In this document: positions 25,101 to 40,100 of the stretch, piece after piece
How the letters are laid out: the number at the start of each line of letters is the position of its first letter
How positions within the stretch are numbered: the stretch's first letter is position 1
From: Haliotis asinina
Lineage: Eukaryota; Mollusca; Gastropoda; Lepetellida; Haliotidae
Direction of reading: 5' to 3'
Assembly: GCF_037392515.1 (NCBI RefSeq)
Contig: NC_090290.1
Span: 35,675,253-35,739,252 of the forward strand
DNA: 64,000 nt
Translations under genes and position numbers: made by a program
The notes under the pieces: model-generated
The model's input: only the letters and a program-made list of their open reading frames with translations
What the model was told of the DNA's origin: nothing
The model's database searches: none

Positions 25101-27304
25101 TTAGGAAATAAGCTAAGGTACACTCCACTCGCTCTTTTCCGTTAGCTCCAAGAAGACACGTCTCTGCCCCGATGACAATTATGTGCCAAACACGACAAAT
25201 CAATGAGAACGCACGTGATGATTGCGGTGCTGTGAATGAAATATCCCGAGTACTTGACTCGTTTTATAGCATTTAGATATAGTTTAGAAAATCATAAAAA
25301 TTATTTATCGTCTTATTGAAAGTAACAAGAACGTAGCTAACATAATTGTGTTATGGACGGTGGGAGATTCAAATATATGCACGTGCATTTTGTTTACATT
25401 TCCAGCTTTGTTTTTTTCTGGGGCGATTTGCGGTCTTGGAGATTCTACGCGCGCTTCAGACATATTTAGTTAACATTATGATAAATAGCCATGAGTTGCA
25501 AATCAAAATATTCTTCATATACCAAATCACCTCTGGGGTCTTTCATTTTCGTCAACCTATTCATTATAAATTCCAGGTGGAGTTTGGCAGCAAGGCTACA
25601 TGCAAGTTCATGACGCCAAGCATACTAATTCTCCAGTTAGAGATACACGTGAAAGCGTTTTTGTACCTGTATTTACTCTTATTACAGGTCCCGTGGAATA
25701 CCGGGGTAGAAGAGGCATTTAGCAACCCATGCTTACCATAAAAGACGGCTCTGCTTGTCGTAAGAGGCGACTAACGGAATCGGGTGGTCAGGCTCGCTGA
25801 CTTACTTTTACGAAACACTCAGCAATATTCCAGCTATATGGCGGCGGTCTGTAAATAATCGAGTGTGGACCAGACAATCCAGTGACCAACAACATGAGCA
25901 TCGATCTGCACAATTCGGGAACCAATGACATGTGTCAACCAAGTCAGCGATCCTGACCACCCGATTCCGTTAGTCGCCCCCTTACGACAAGCGTAGTCGC
26001 CTTTTATGGCAAGCATGCGTTGCTGAAGGCCTATTCTACCCTGGGACCTTCACGGGTCCTGTAACTTTAGAAGCAGTTTCATGCTTGGACAGCTGCAACG
26101 TCAGAAGTAGTTTCCATCAACTGTAACGACACAGACACTGCCTCGCTCTCTTCACGATTTGAACTTGAAGTTAATGCATACACCTATCGGTTAGTGGTAT
26201 TTACAACCTTATGTCTGGACACGTAGAAGGCGACTTAAGGTTTATTTCTTGCCTGGCGATTGTCGTTGAGGAGGTTCAGGTAGACAAACACCCGCCCTTC
26301 ATCCATGTAGTTTTTCTTGTTATGGTCACTGCCGTCGTTGTTGTCGGTGAAGAAAGGAGCTCCGACTAGCAGGTCGTCGAAGTCATCTCCATTAACGTCT
26401 ACCGTACACAGGGAAGCACCAAAGTAAGCCCTGGCCTAAAACCATAATTGTTCATAATTGTCATAATTGTCTTCTGTTCGTTATGACACGAGGCGGCGGG
26501 GTAGCCTGGTGGTTAAAGCGTTCGCTCGTCACGCCAAAGACCCGGGTTCAATTCCCACATAGGTACGAAGTGGGAAGCCCATTTCTGGTGCCCCCCGCTT
26601 TGATATTGCTGGGATAGTGCCAAAAGCGGCGTAAAAGAGAAATTGAACACTTTTTACACACCACTTACAAGACCATCATAACAATAGCAAGGAAATAGCA
26701 GACAGAGTTACATTGTACCCATAGTGGGACTCGAACTCGGACCTTTGGTCATGTGTGTGGGAGTAATTGAATAATGGGTTGAGTTTACCCGTGTCTTTTA
26801 CGTGAGGTGCCAACGTCTCAACGATACCGTACCGGCACAAAAGTAAACAAGGCTTCCTGGCGTTTTGGAGACATTCGGCTCCTTTCACAATGTACTAATG
26901 TGATGTAAGTCACTTGTGTAACAGTCACTTGTGTAACAGTCACTAGGGTTAAAGAATGGGAGTTAACGTTAACCTTAGTAAAGGTTACTTCGTAAAAGGC
27001 GCCTCGGCAGAAGGTTGATTTTAAGACGCTTCTAAGAATTGCGTATCAATGTATCCTATAACGTTCTCTATGTTTGTGAGACGCTCCTTGACGAATCGTA
27101 TCGTTTTGTAAATAGTTAGCATTGTCAGAAAATTACGTATCATCGTCTAGCGTAAAGCCTTAGCTATTTACGCGAAAATCTGGGTGGATGCTATATGCGA
27201 TACCCATTTCTTGGGTCAGCCGCCGTGATATTGCTAAAAGCGGGTTAAACTCTGCAACAGTCTTCTTCCGTTTGTCGCTGATGTGTAGGACTGCAAAGTT
27301 CACG

Positions 27305-27386
<82 letters not shown>

Positions 27387-30300
27387 ATCTACGTCGTTGT
27401 CACGTACACAATAACAGACACATCATGCTTATCTCCAGGCAACTCACCTGGTCGCCCTCCAACGACTGCACCAATGAAAGTGAGTTTAAGCTGAAGAGAA
27501 GGACAATCTGAAATAGTTTAAAATGACATGTTCAAATTGTGTGATGCATAATTGGTGTAAATGAAACCAACAAGTTCTTTGCTGCGGATGAAACAAAACT
27601 TTTGAGGAAAGTATTGTAGGAAAGTTTTAAGGGAATGTGGTGAAGGAATATATTGAAGGGAAGTGATGTTGGTAGATAGTGATGAAGGTACGTGTCAATC
27701 CTCGTGTAACGTTGTAGTAACGTAGGTTGGAGTTGGAAGATAGTGACGATGGATCGAGCTAGAGTATAGTTACGTAGGAACGAGTTGGAGGATAGTGACG
27801 TAGGAACGAGCTGGAGGATAGTGACGTAGGATCGGGGTGGAGGATAGTGGCGTAGCATCGGGTTCAAGGATAGTGACGAACGATCATGTTGGCGGATAGT
27901 GATATAAGAACTTGTTGGAGTATAGTGACGTACGTAGGATCGAGTTGTAGGATGGGCGTGTGTGATTGGGTTGGGGGACAGTGACGTAGGGTCGTGTTGG
28001 AGGAGAGTGGCGTAAAATCGAGTTGGAGGAGAGTGACGTAGCAACGTGTTGGAGGAAAATGATGCAACTAAGAGTTCAAGATAATCGATGCAGGTAAGTG
28101 TGAAGGGATAGACAATAGAGTTTAGGAGAACTCCACACGCCCACAAACCAATATTACAATCTGCTGATCTGGCCACGTAACGGTTGCGCCTCTGCTCCGC
28201 GACGAAGCGTTGGAGAGGGCGTGTACAGCTGTTTCCGTTGCAGCCGATAATGTACAGTGACTGCATTACGTCACGTAAATACTTTTGAACAGTCACAACT
28301 ATCCGGCCCGCTTCAAGAATTAATAAGGAACCTTTAAATATAACATTGATGTGGTTATCCATTAGACTTACGTGGACCATCTCTGTACGTGGAGCACCTG
28401 CAGCAAAGCACGTATTTCCATGACCGCACAACGTTCCCGTGACCACAGAGTAGCCTGTTCGTTGGTCAATCACCATGGTTACCAAACATGTCATATAGAG
28501 TCATCGCAACATATAACAATTGTGTAAGTGGGTGAGTTAGTGAGAGAATATTGTTTTAAGGCCGCTTTTAACAATATTCCAGCAATATCACGGAGTGAGA
28601 CACCAGACATGAACCTGAAACCTTGTACCCATGTCGAGAACCAAACCCGGTTCTTCGGCGCGACAAGCGAAGGCTTGAACCACTAGCTACCCACCGTACC
28701 CAACTGTATAAGTATAACTGTGCATTCTTATCAAGTATAGCAATAAGTAGGGTGATTTCTACAGATAATGTGAATGCGTATGCGTGTGCATGTGCATGTG
28801 TTTTTGTTGTATTGGTTAGGATCAATGTCAGTTTTAAACAGCGAGTCAGCTGAGATGCCGACGTATACCATGCCGAATATCCCCTTTAGAAGTAATCTTC
28901 AGATCGGATGGTCAGGCATGTTGCACTGGTTGACACATCGTATCCTTACTGCGTGCTCATGCTTTTGATCACTGGAGTTTCTGGTCCTCACTCGATCATT
29001 CACACACCGCCGTGTCTGGTCAGACTCTCTCTCTCTATCCACAGGACTTACCAAAGTATGAATAATCGGGAATACGAAAGTTCATTTTCAATTCCAGTCG
29101 AGTCACAAGGTCGCCCTCCCTTTTCAGTAAAACAACTCCTCCTGAAAAGAGACAAATTTTCATTTCAGATGAAATGGTGATTTGCAACACATACAGTAAT
29201 ATTCAAAGGAGTGGAAACTTCCCATATTTTTTGCAAAAGTAAAAACACAAGAAAACCCAAATCATTTTAAAAAAGTAATGAAACAAGCACACAAAAAACA
29301 AAACAAAACAAAAAAAAAACCCAAAAGAACACGCAGAAAAAACAGAACTGCATAGGAACAGACGTACATCAACGCAGTTGTAAACATTGTAAACAGCGTG
29401 TTTTACGGTAAAGTCGTGAGTTCACTGACAATAAATTCTTTTGAAAAGTCTGAGCTTCGGAAAGATGCTTAAATTCCACCAAATATTTGCAAATGTAAGA
29501 AGTAAAAAACCTAGTATGTATTTCCTACCCGTCCAGTCTTTGAATCCTGGGACGCCAATCAATACACTGCCATCCTGTAACAAAAATTATATTGAGAAAA
29601 AATCCTGCATTTCATAATTTAATAAACTGCTTGATTGTAATTAATGTACTTGTGTGAGTGTGTTCAGTGTGTATCACCTGTCACTTTGTGGAACGGTGCC
29701 TGAGCAGTATGGAGTGAGCGAGTGAGTTTTTAGTGTTACGTCGCTCACAGCAACATTCCACCTATACGGAGGTGGTCTGTAAATAATCGAGTCTGGACCA
29801 GCCAATAAAGTGATCAACAGCATCGGTCTCCGCAACTGGGATACGATGAAATGTGTTAACCCAGTCAACGAGTCTGACCACTCGATCCTGTTAGTCGATT
29901 CTCACAACAAGCATGGGTTACATCAACCCGGAACTTCAGGGGGCGGGTGGGAAGTAGGATCAGGGATCCAGAATTTGAACCAAGGTAGACACTTCTGTAA
30001 AGTTCTGCTATGTTACCCCAAATGTAACCTAAACATAATTTGTCCAGCATTTGAGGTATAACAACAGATTATTGGATTTCAATATTATCAACTTTATGCG
30101 GAGATCGCATGAGATGATATTCCAGTTGTTATTTACATATACTTCCTGTCAAAGGTTTAGACTCACTAGTGTAAATATAGCCACTTATTTCAAGCAACTG
30201 TTCTTAACTAAACTGTGCAAAATATTCCATACTATCTAAAGGTACTGTTTACACATGAACTGATGTATTGTAAAACAAATTCGTAGCATTGATATTATTA

Positions 30301-33300
30301 TTGTCATGAGTTCAATAAGTAAATATCAGTGAAAACTGGCGAATTCTTAACAAAACTCCACACCAATACTGCAGCTGTCACATGCACAATATTTGCACAT
30401 GCCTTATGCAGTTGGATGCATGATAATCATGGAATTCATCTGTATAAGGTTTGCAGGTGGTTCCCATAGTCAGTTGAGAAGTCGGTCTTCGATGTAACTG
30501 TCACGGTCAAAACACATAGTTCCTAAAACTATATTTTTCAAAATCTCCGGTACATTTTTCGTTTAAACAATTGTTTTGATGGCACAAGGTTATTTTTTTT
30601 CTAAGTCTTTTGTATAAGTTTTCATGCCTTTAATGTTTAATCGTATTTCATATGTGTTTAGGAACACGTAACAGTATTTTGTGCTTTTGACGTTTGAATG
30701 AATTTGGAAGTGGCGGTACAGCCATTTGCAAGTTTATTCCTGTTTTCTGGCTTACAATGTCAAGTAACGTACTTAGTTCGTCTACTATTATCAGTTATTC
30801 TACTGTAAAAGGCAACAGACATGAACATTAGAACTAGAACTGGAAATGGAATTGGACATGTTGGACAGTGAATAAAGTCATACAGGAATCATGTTGTTCG
30901 TAACAGTGACCATATAAAAATAACATTGTGAGTGTTTCAAGTGAGTCTAAACTTTTTATAGGAAGTATAGATACGACTCTACAACTTGTATGCTCTCGAG
31001 GGTATGATTTACGCCTGGAGACAGTGTTCATAAGTTTGAGGGCTTTCTTTTGCCTATCGGTCAGTTTTTCAATACTAACTTTCTCGCAAACTTGACCGTG
31101 ACCCGTGGAGGTCGCAGCCATGTCGTTAGACAAACCAAACCGAACCTATCTTGTTACTCGAAATGGTATCGCTACTAGTTTAGCCAATCAGATCGCAAAT
31201 TGAAATCAAGGGCAAGTAATTTGTAATTTCGAGAACCACGAGAATGGATGCAGGATCAGAGAAGATTCACCAAAACTCTCGTCCTGGAGGTAAATTGAAG
31301 CAGGTTTATGAGCTCTGTCTTGGGGGAAACTTACTGCCATTGTGTCACCAGACATCCCAGCTTCGCCCATACCGTTCCACATAACAGACTTAGTAATTCC
31401 GGCGTCGAGGGAAATTAGTCTGACATAGCTGTCCGGGTCAAAAGGGTAGAATTCTTCCGACCCCATGTTGACGTTGTCGTTAACACAACGGCCTATTAAA
31501 AAGGCACGTCCAGTTGCCTCATCACGAAGGTCATTGAATCGAGGTGCGCAGACCTGGAGTGAACAGTCAATTATAAATGTTAACAGAATCATTGAAACAA
31601 AACAAAGGATATCGTTGATAGTATTTCACAATATAAAGCCTTCTATGTATTGGTCCGCCACCTTGAACAAGGAGAGTTCTATGGATTTACAACTTCTTCA
31701 ATAATTCACCAACTTCTAAATGCCATCGGGAAGTTGTTTTACGGCTTTGAATACGCAAAGCCATTAAAAAAGTGGTCCTGTACTTTACTGAGAAATTGTA
31801 ATAACCAATAATAATAATAATAATAATAATAACCAATATACCGAAAACATAACCGAAGGCTTCGAAAACATGAAATCTCATAAAAGTAAACGTTCATGGT
31901 TTTGTCTTCTATTTATAACCTTGACAAAACGCCAGAGTTGCGTGTCTTTTGTTGTTCATTATATAACGTGTCGTACATTGCAGCGATAGGTGATCCAGTA
32001 GTGCATTTTAATGTTAAACTTGTATAACGGGCTGATTGTACACGACTCTATACAACAGGAAGCCGGATGTCACTGGGTGCAGTAATTGGCAATTTGATTC
32101 ACAAACTGTGGGCAACATTGCTCCAAATGCATTGTCCACACAAATTGTAAAACGTCTTTAGATCAGAGACCAGCATCGCGGTGCAGACCTCATCAGTAGA
32201 TTCTTATTAACGATTACAGCACAGGGAGAAGCATAGTTGAGTTTGGACAAAGCAAATCCAGAGTTTGTTTGGATGTTGTTTAACGCTGCTCTCAGCAATA
32301 TTCCAGCTATATTAAGGCTGTTGGTGAATATCCGATTCTGGACCAGACAATCCAGTGCTCAACAGCATGAACATCGATCTATGCCAGTGGGAATACAATG
32401 ACGTGTTAACCAAGTCAGTGAGTCTGACCACCTGACCCCGTTAGCCGCCTCTTTCGACAAGCACGGGTTGCTAAAGACCCATTCTAACCCGGATGTTCAC
32501 GGGTAAATCGAGTATTCTACGTGTGCTAACACGTCTGACAATCGATCCAGGTACTCGTCCAATAATAACTCAGAATGATTGTATTGATGATGTACTTATT
32601 CGACGACTTACAGTGGTCGTGTCGTTGGTTTGTACGATGACAGAGCCGTACATCTCGTTGTCAACGCTCCACACTCCTGAAGGCGCCTCTTTATATTCTG
32701 GAAAGTTCAGGTATTCAGAGTGAGTATCTTCGTAAAGAAAACGTCGTAGAGGGAACGTGAGTGGCTAAATGAGAGTGTGAGTGACACGGAGTGAGAGACA
32801 AAGGAAAGGGTAGCGAGACAGGGAATGAGCGTTAGTCAGAGAGGGATGTGAGAAACAGTGTTATTGAGTGGGAGCGAATGTTAGTGAGAGAGTTTGTGGC
32901 CTCAGGTGCCAAGGAGGAGACACTCGCTCCTAACCGTGTAAAGGTGCTTGTGAACTCGCTCTTACGATGTGAATCATTTGTATATGCCAGGTGGTCTGTC
33001 CGAAAGAACTTTTGATCGTTATCATGCCCAACTCATTTGTCTTTCGATGTAATAAATTAGGTTATCACTGATTCTTTTTGTTGTTTGCATGTCACAATAA
33101 CTTTTGCCCATGAGTATATATAGTGCAACCGACATTACCCTGTATGGTTTGGTTGTTAAACGTCGCACTCAGAAATATTCCAGGTATATGGCTGTGGTTT
33201 GTAAATAATCGAATCTGGACCAGATAATCCAGTGATCAACAGCATCGATCAGTGAGCCTGACCACCCTGTCCCGTTATTCGACTCTTACGACAAGCATGG

Positions 33301-36300
33301 ATTACGAAAGACCAATTCTAACCCGGTTCGCTTAGTTCTGTGTTTTAACATATTCATTGACGTTTAGAGGACTTACGTACAACAGTTTACTTGGATCTTG
33401 ACCATTACCTCTCCTAAAATACATCTTGACACAGCTAAAAGGCTCTGTGACATCACACTCGTGCGTGGCACCGGTGGAGTTCCGTCGTTCGGAGCTGTCC
33501 TTTGGGGAGCCTACAATGATCCTAAAACACGAAACACCGATATTGGATCAGGATTTATAATTTACAATCATTTCTGTTCTTATTACTGTTTAACATTGGA
33601 GAATGTTTACTGGTCATGTATTTGCAGTTCCGTACGTATTTAACCATATAAATAAATAAAAATTATATCGAGTTCCGGTGCTGCAGACGCACTTTCCAAA
33701 CTTGAGAGCGATGTCTTCAATTTGGAAACATTTTCATTTGATCTCTTGTACAATCACATCTGAGTCCTGGCAATGGCCAATGGCATTGTTTCACACGAAA
33801 GGAAGCAGTAATTTCATTACCTTAAACCATGTTTACACTTTCAAAATATATTGCAATACGCCCTCACATATGACAAATTTTGGCAATACAACATTGGCAA
33901 TCCCCTGAATATGTCAGATCATTTCTTAACTCCTTACGTAAAAAGATTTTATGTAATTCATGACTTACATGTGGAAAATGGTTTCGCAACACCATGAGAT
34001 TCAGTGTTTTTATTATTATTTATTTCATTTCACTTTATATTCAAAACCCGTGTAGTCATTGTTATTCATATCACAACGTTGTAGCTTGACACTCATGACT
34101 CACTATATATTGGTGTGCACGTTCTACGGTCAACGGCGAACATCACGCGCAATACGCATATACGTTGTTAAGCAAATAATCTAGTTTCAGTAAACTGGGT
34201 GCCGTTCCACTAACCGGTCTTATCCAAGATCAGTCTTGGAAAGCAAAGCCAATTTTACAATCGCCTTAGCTAAACTCAGTGAAATTATAAGTGACAGTTC
34301 CGATGGCGATAGTCTATTGCGACCAAATTTATCATACTATTGCAATAGTATTTTGTTTCCTTGAATTGCCTCATTTGAAGTCATTTTCCCAAATCCTATA
34401 TCGAATGATGTATTCGGTGAGACATAAAATGAAACGGAAATTTCATGAAATGAAAAGAGATTTCATGTCGGATAGCATGCGCGGGTGCCTCGAATGGCGG
34501 TATGCATTCGAATGGTGGAGTCGAATTACATCTTGATGATTTTAACAACAGCTGAGGAAATATGATAACTCTATGTGATATAAATATGATTTGTTATGTT
34601 GCACACCGACGATACTGATCCATATGGTTTACAACACAAGTTCATGCAATAAGATAAATGTATACAAAAAATATACATATAGTTGGTGGTTCCAAAAAGA
34701 AAAATTATAAATGCTGTTATAATGTCGTGATTGGCGATTGGGCTTCAGTAAACCCTACCACAGTCACCTGCGAATTATGACCGTTCCACATTGTCCAGGA
34801 GATAGCTCTTGCGTTCCACTCGCTTAGTCCGTTTCCAGACGCTACGTCAAGGGGTCGGGCGAATTGAACTCCTAACTAACCACATAACATTCTTGCATAG
34901 ATACATTCATAGATAAAAGCAACAACAAGAATACTCACATAGATTTTACTCTGTCTCAGTCCTTCTCTCTGAATACAACTAGGCTCGTACCGCAACTGAG
35001 TGACGTGGACGAGCTTCCGTCACTAAAAAGCGAGCACGACTCGCTCAGTGCCCAACCTGTCTTTTTATATGGTTCGAGTCTGGCCTGATCTTTATAATGA
35101 TTATCTGTTTCAACTGATTGTTTTGATTCGTTAATCCTATATCCTACCTTGCTCTCGTGATTATTGAGCAGAACCGTTTGGACACTCGCCTCTTTTAATG
35201 TATTCTTTATGGTTCCAATGTAACATTAGTCTGTTTTTTCCCCACAACGAATGTGTTCTGTCTCTCATTCCATAACCTACGGCTAATCGCCATTCCCTGA
35301 AGACTTTTTATCTCCAAACCGTGCCTAACCGTTATTAAACCTATCAAGCTAAATACGGAATCTGATCTTATTTTCTTATGGTTATAAAGATGATTTTTTA
35401 CCTTATAACAATATTGTTTCAGGTTTGGAAATCATATTTTAGAGAAAGTTTTTTTCATAAATACACGGAAATTACCATGCAAAATATATAAATGGCTGCA
35501 TTTCGTTATAAGTACATTACTTCATTTGGGTTTGTCAGTTACGATCATTCAGTTGTTTGGTTGAGACTGTTTTCTTCATACATGGGGTTCCGACAATCAT
35601 TTTTGGACAGAGAATGTTCATTTTAAATTTTCAAAGGCCATCCTCTCATTATGAAAATGATCCCCTTCATTTATGGTTTATAGGGAGACCTCCACAGGAT
35701 TTTAAAATTAAATTACGAATGCTGCACTTCTGGTGAAAATTAATTTCAGGAAAAGCTTTTAAATTTTCTCTCCTGATTTACAAATTATTCTAGAGTGAAG
35801 CACTCTGTGACACATTTGGCTATAAACAGACTGCCTGTATTTAAGATACTTTGAGAAGATGGTTATATTTGGGTTACAGAGGCACTTCTTAATATTGTTC
35901 TGGAAAAAAACTCAACTCAATCTCCATGGATTGGCACAAATAAATGCCAGAGTCTTAAGATGTTTTACATTTTCGACCAGGCTTCTTCGAACTTTTGACC
36001 GCCATTTGAGAAGATCAAAAGTGAAAGGGGTACTGTGCGATGAACACTCTTCAGAAACAAAAGTGAAACCATTGGCCCGAAATAAGGAAATATGTTAAAC
36101 GTAATACTGTACATCGTTTATCTTGAACACAGATAAAGGAAAGTCGTCACACGGATGAACATATGCATTGTTGTCACAGTCAGCAATAATTCAATTCACT
36201 CACGGTACATGTATGGACACAAAGGGGCGTTCAGGTCAGTGCAGGTGACACCACCCCTTGCTGCCGTAATTGCTCCTAGGAGAAGGGGTTAGGAGAAGGG

Positions 36301-36658
36301 ATGGGATTGCACAAATTGTCGAGGTTTTGTTTGGGGAATTCTTCATCATTCCTCATGAAACGCTTTGGCAAATTGTGCAAGTGTCTGAAGACGATGGTCG
36401 GGTTCAGATCAGGCGATTTGAAAGGTTGGCTGAACCAACATCTTCAGTAAACTTTGTTTCTATGATTAATCCACATGAGGATTCAAATAAGCTAGGCATG
36501 GAGTCCAGCATCATGCGTGAGAAATATCTGCCTTCATACAGTCTATAATTTAAGCAAGTCTGGCTGTAGGTGGCTTTAAGTGACTGTTTGGAGAAAAAAT
36601 ATTTGGTAAATATTGGTATTTCAATGCCTCAATTATATTCTGACTGGGGAGCCAACGT

Positions 36659-36744
<86 letters not shown>

Positions 36745-37115
36745 TTATTGAGTATGTCTCCCAGTCATAATAAATATATGTAAGATTAACCCTGTGAAAA
36801 GCTCATGATAGATAAATGGATGTAGGATTCGCCAGTGTCCCACATCATGTAGTCCATTATACAAGCAGGATTTGCGATTCACGTTCCCTGTTGATGTTTT
36901 TCATAGATAACATGTTGGTGTAGAATCTCCTCAAAGATGATTTGTTAGCCATGTCCCTACTTAACATTACAATATTTAATTAAGAAGCGGCTTGCACTTC
37001 CTTATTGTTCTGGAAAGCCGGAAGCTTCTGTCACCGGAAAACGCCTATCCTATCATGACCCAACAGTCGTGTAGCGTTGAATCTCATCACAAACACAATA
37101 CTAATGCGTGCCCCC

Positions 37116-37166
<51 letters not shown>

Positions 37167-40100
37167 TGTGTCTCTGTGTGTCTCTGTGTCTCAGTGTCTC
37201 TGTGGTTTGGGTTTAAACATATCTATTTCTGCTACAAGGTACAGAACTGAAGAGTAGCCTGGGGTTATGTTATGTATCGTTTTATGGAAAAGAGTCAGTT
37301 TCTGGGTGCGCCTTTCTACTAGAGGCAAGAGATTAGTTTCTGAATATAATTTATTATGACTTGTTCCCCTTGCTGCCCCACATATTGTTCTCAATGCATA
37401 AAGCTGCATTTTTTCATTAATTATCTCGGACTAGTCTCTGCGGAACGTCTTTTACTAAACAGTATGGTTTCTGTTTTGGATGGATTGAATATCACTTGCC
37501 ACCGTACTGCCCACTGAGAAATCCTTTCTAAATCTTTATTGAGGATCTTAGCATCTTCAGTAGGATCTTCTAGTATGACATAAAGCGAAGTGTCACCAGC
37601 AAAGAGTCTTATATGGCAATCTATATTTTCAGCAAGGTCGTTTATATAGACAAGAAATAATAATGGCCCAAGCACAGATCCTTGGGGGACACAGATTACA
37701 ATTACAGTTGTAATTTATGTAGACCTCCCTTATGCCACACTTTATCAAAGGCCTTATTTCACAAATGACTGCCCTTACTTCTTTACCTTTATCCACAGCA
37801 CTTGGAATTAAGTTCTGCAACTCTAATAGTTGATAAGTTGTTGAATCATAAGGAATAAAACCTGACTGTAATTTATTTGTGATACCATTGTCTTTAAAAA
37901 ATCTTAAGAAAAACATTTGTGAACACATTTCTCATAAGCTTTAGATGAACAGCACGTGAGAGACCGTCAGGGCTCGATGCTTTGCGAGTATCTATAGCTA
38001 GGGAAGGGAGTATATCTTCTACATATCTCTGGGTTAATGTAATATTCACTAAACTGTTAGACGATTTACTACATCTTAATCTTCAACCACGGACTGAGCA
38101 ACGGAAAATCATTAAAAATATTTGCCATTGGCGTAGGATCATCATAAATTATATTATCATGTGAGATAGGAGGAAATGATGTTGATTTCTCTTTTTTCTT
38201 TAGATAGTGTTTAATTAACTGCCACCACTTCTTATAATTACACTGTTCATTTATCATACTATCTAATTTTAAGAAATAATTTTCTTTCGCTTTTCTGATT
38301 TCTGACACTATCTTATTCCTTGTGGTTCTGAAAACTTGCCAGTCCGAGGGTAAATATTTGCAAGTCTGTGTTGCGTTTTTCGGAATTCATCCATAACTTG
38401 TCTTCAATTCTAACCATAATGATCTTGTTTGTAATAAACGTATCACATATACACTTACAAGGATATCCGTAAAGTTATCAACAAGCGAATCCAATTCATC
38501 AATGTCTAAAATGTGTCCCAATTAAAGTCGCGAAGATATGAAATTAGGCTTTCAATGTCTAACTGGGAATAATTACATATCTTTCTTTTAAAGGTAAGAT
38601 TTCCAGGTTTGGGATGGTTAATGCTAAGAAAGACTGGACAGCGGTCACTATACACCGGATCAAGGACTTCTGATGAAGTTACACTTACAAAATGTGAGAC
38701 TAAACTAAAAGTTCATCTAAACGCTGCTTTTTATTGCTAAGATAGTCGATTTGAAAGTCTCTCTACGAACACCCGCCACCCTCCACGATTCAGTCTATCT
38801 GGTCTGAAAGGTTTATGAAATCCAGATATCATAACATCATTGTCTTGGATATAAGGGTGGAACCATGTTCCTGTTATGCACATGATGTCATAATCTTTAC
38901 ATTCAGCATTGAAAATTCAGCATTGAAAATTCAGCATTGATAATGTCGATTTTATCCCTTATGTTTATATGGACTACATTCAAATTAGATATTAGATATT
39001 TGTTATTTGATACAGTGGGTCCAGGGTTTGGATGGACATCCCCACAACAAATCAATAACATAAGAAACAACCGCAAACTCCTGAGACCCAGGGTAAAGAA
39101 ATAATCATATGAGATGATATGTATTAAGATCAATCTTGCCCTTTGAAGAACTGCGAGTTTGTACCTTTCCTATCATGATCCAACAGTCATATAGTGTTGA
39201 ATCACATCACAAACACAATACTAATGCGTGTGTATGAGTGTGTGTGTATGTGTGTGTGTGTGTGTGTGTGTATGTGTGTGTGTATGTATGTGTGTGTGAG
39301 AGAGAGATAGTGAGAGGGGGTGAGAGTGAGAAAGACAAAGGGAGATTGAGCTAGAGACGGCAAGAGAGAGAGAAAGTGAGTGGTAGGGTGAATGAGAGAC
39401 AGTGAGAGTGTTAGAGTGAGAAAGAGGGAGAGAGAGAGAGACTGAGAGACCGAGAGAGAGAGAGAGAGACCAAGAGAGACCGAGAGTGAGAGAGAGACAA
39501 AGGGAGAGTGAGCTAGAGAGGGCAAGAGAGAGAGAAAGTGGGCGGGAGGTTGAATGAGAGACAGTGAGAGAGAGAGAGAGACTGAGAGAGACCGAGAGAG
39601 AGAGGGTGAGAAGGGGGGGGGGGAGGACCCGGATACAACGACTGAGGCTGAACGGTTGGTGTGTAGGATGACATTTCGCGAACTACTGGCTGTGACAGCA
39701 CTATTGCGTTAATGTTATATATAGCTAAGCGTTGATGGGGGATGGTTGGTCCTTGCCACAGAGCTAAAATAAGCTTCAGAGAGCCCATTGTTTCCCAGAG
39801 TAGGGTGTCTGTTTACATGGGACACTTGACTGGTCACACAATCAAAGGCATATTTTAATGTGGTTCACGTTGCCACCAAAGTCTGAACATGAGTCGGTCT
39901 GAGAAAAAAAAGTTTCAACGAAACAAATTAATAAAGACAAGATTATATGAATAATGATCTTGATGCACATGTATTGCAATTCCTATTACAATTAACACAT
40001 TAAATAATAAACGTGATCTATGACGAGGTACTTTTAGGTTCGAGTCTGCGATGTTGGAGTGAAAAAACAGTTTCGGGGAGGGGTGGGGTGGGTGCGGAGT

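Noticed and set aside
27188..27511. 107-residue plus-strand frame with a Cys-Val run
   Set aside because: It is a translation of the GT microsatellite.
27532..28494. A 320-residue minus-strand open frame
   Set aside because: It is integrin exon 7 read through its donor into the intron and then the 26-bp minisatellite. Only 28372-28454 is exon.
36270..36548. 92-residue plus-strand frame in intron 1
   Set aside because: It looks moderately protein-like but matches nothing I know and has no context. It may be a transposon scrap.
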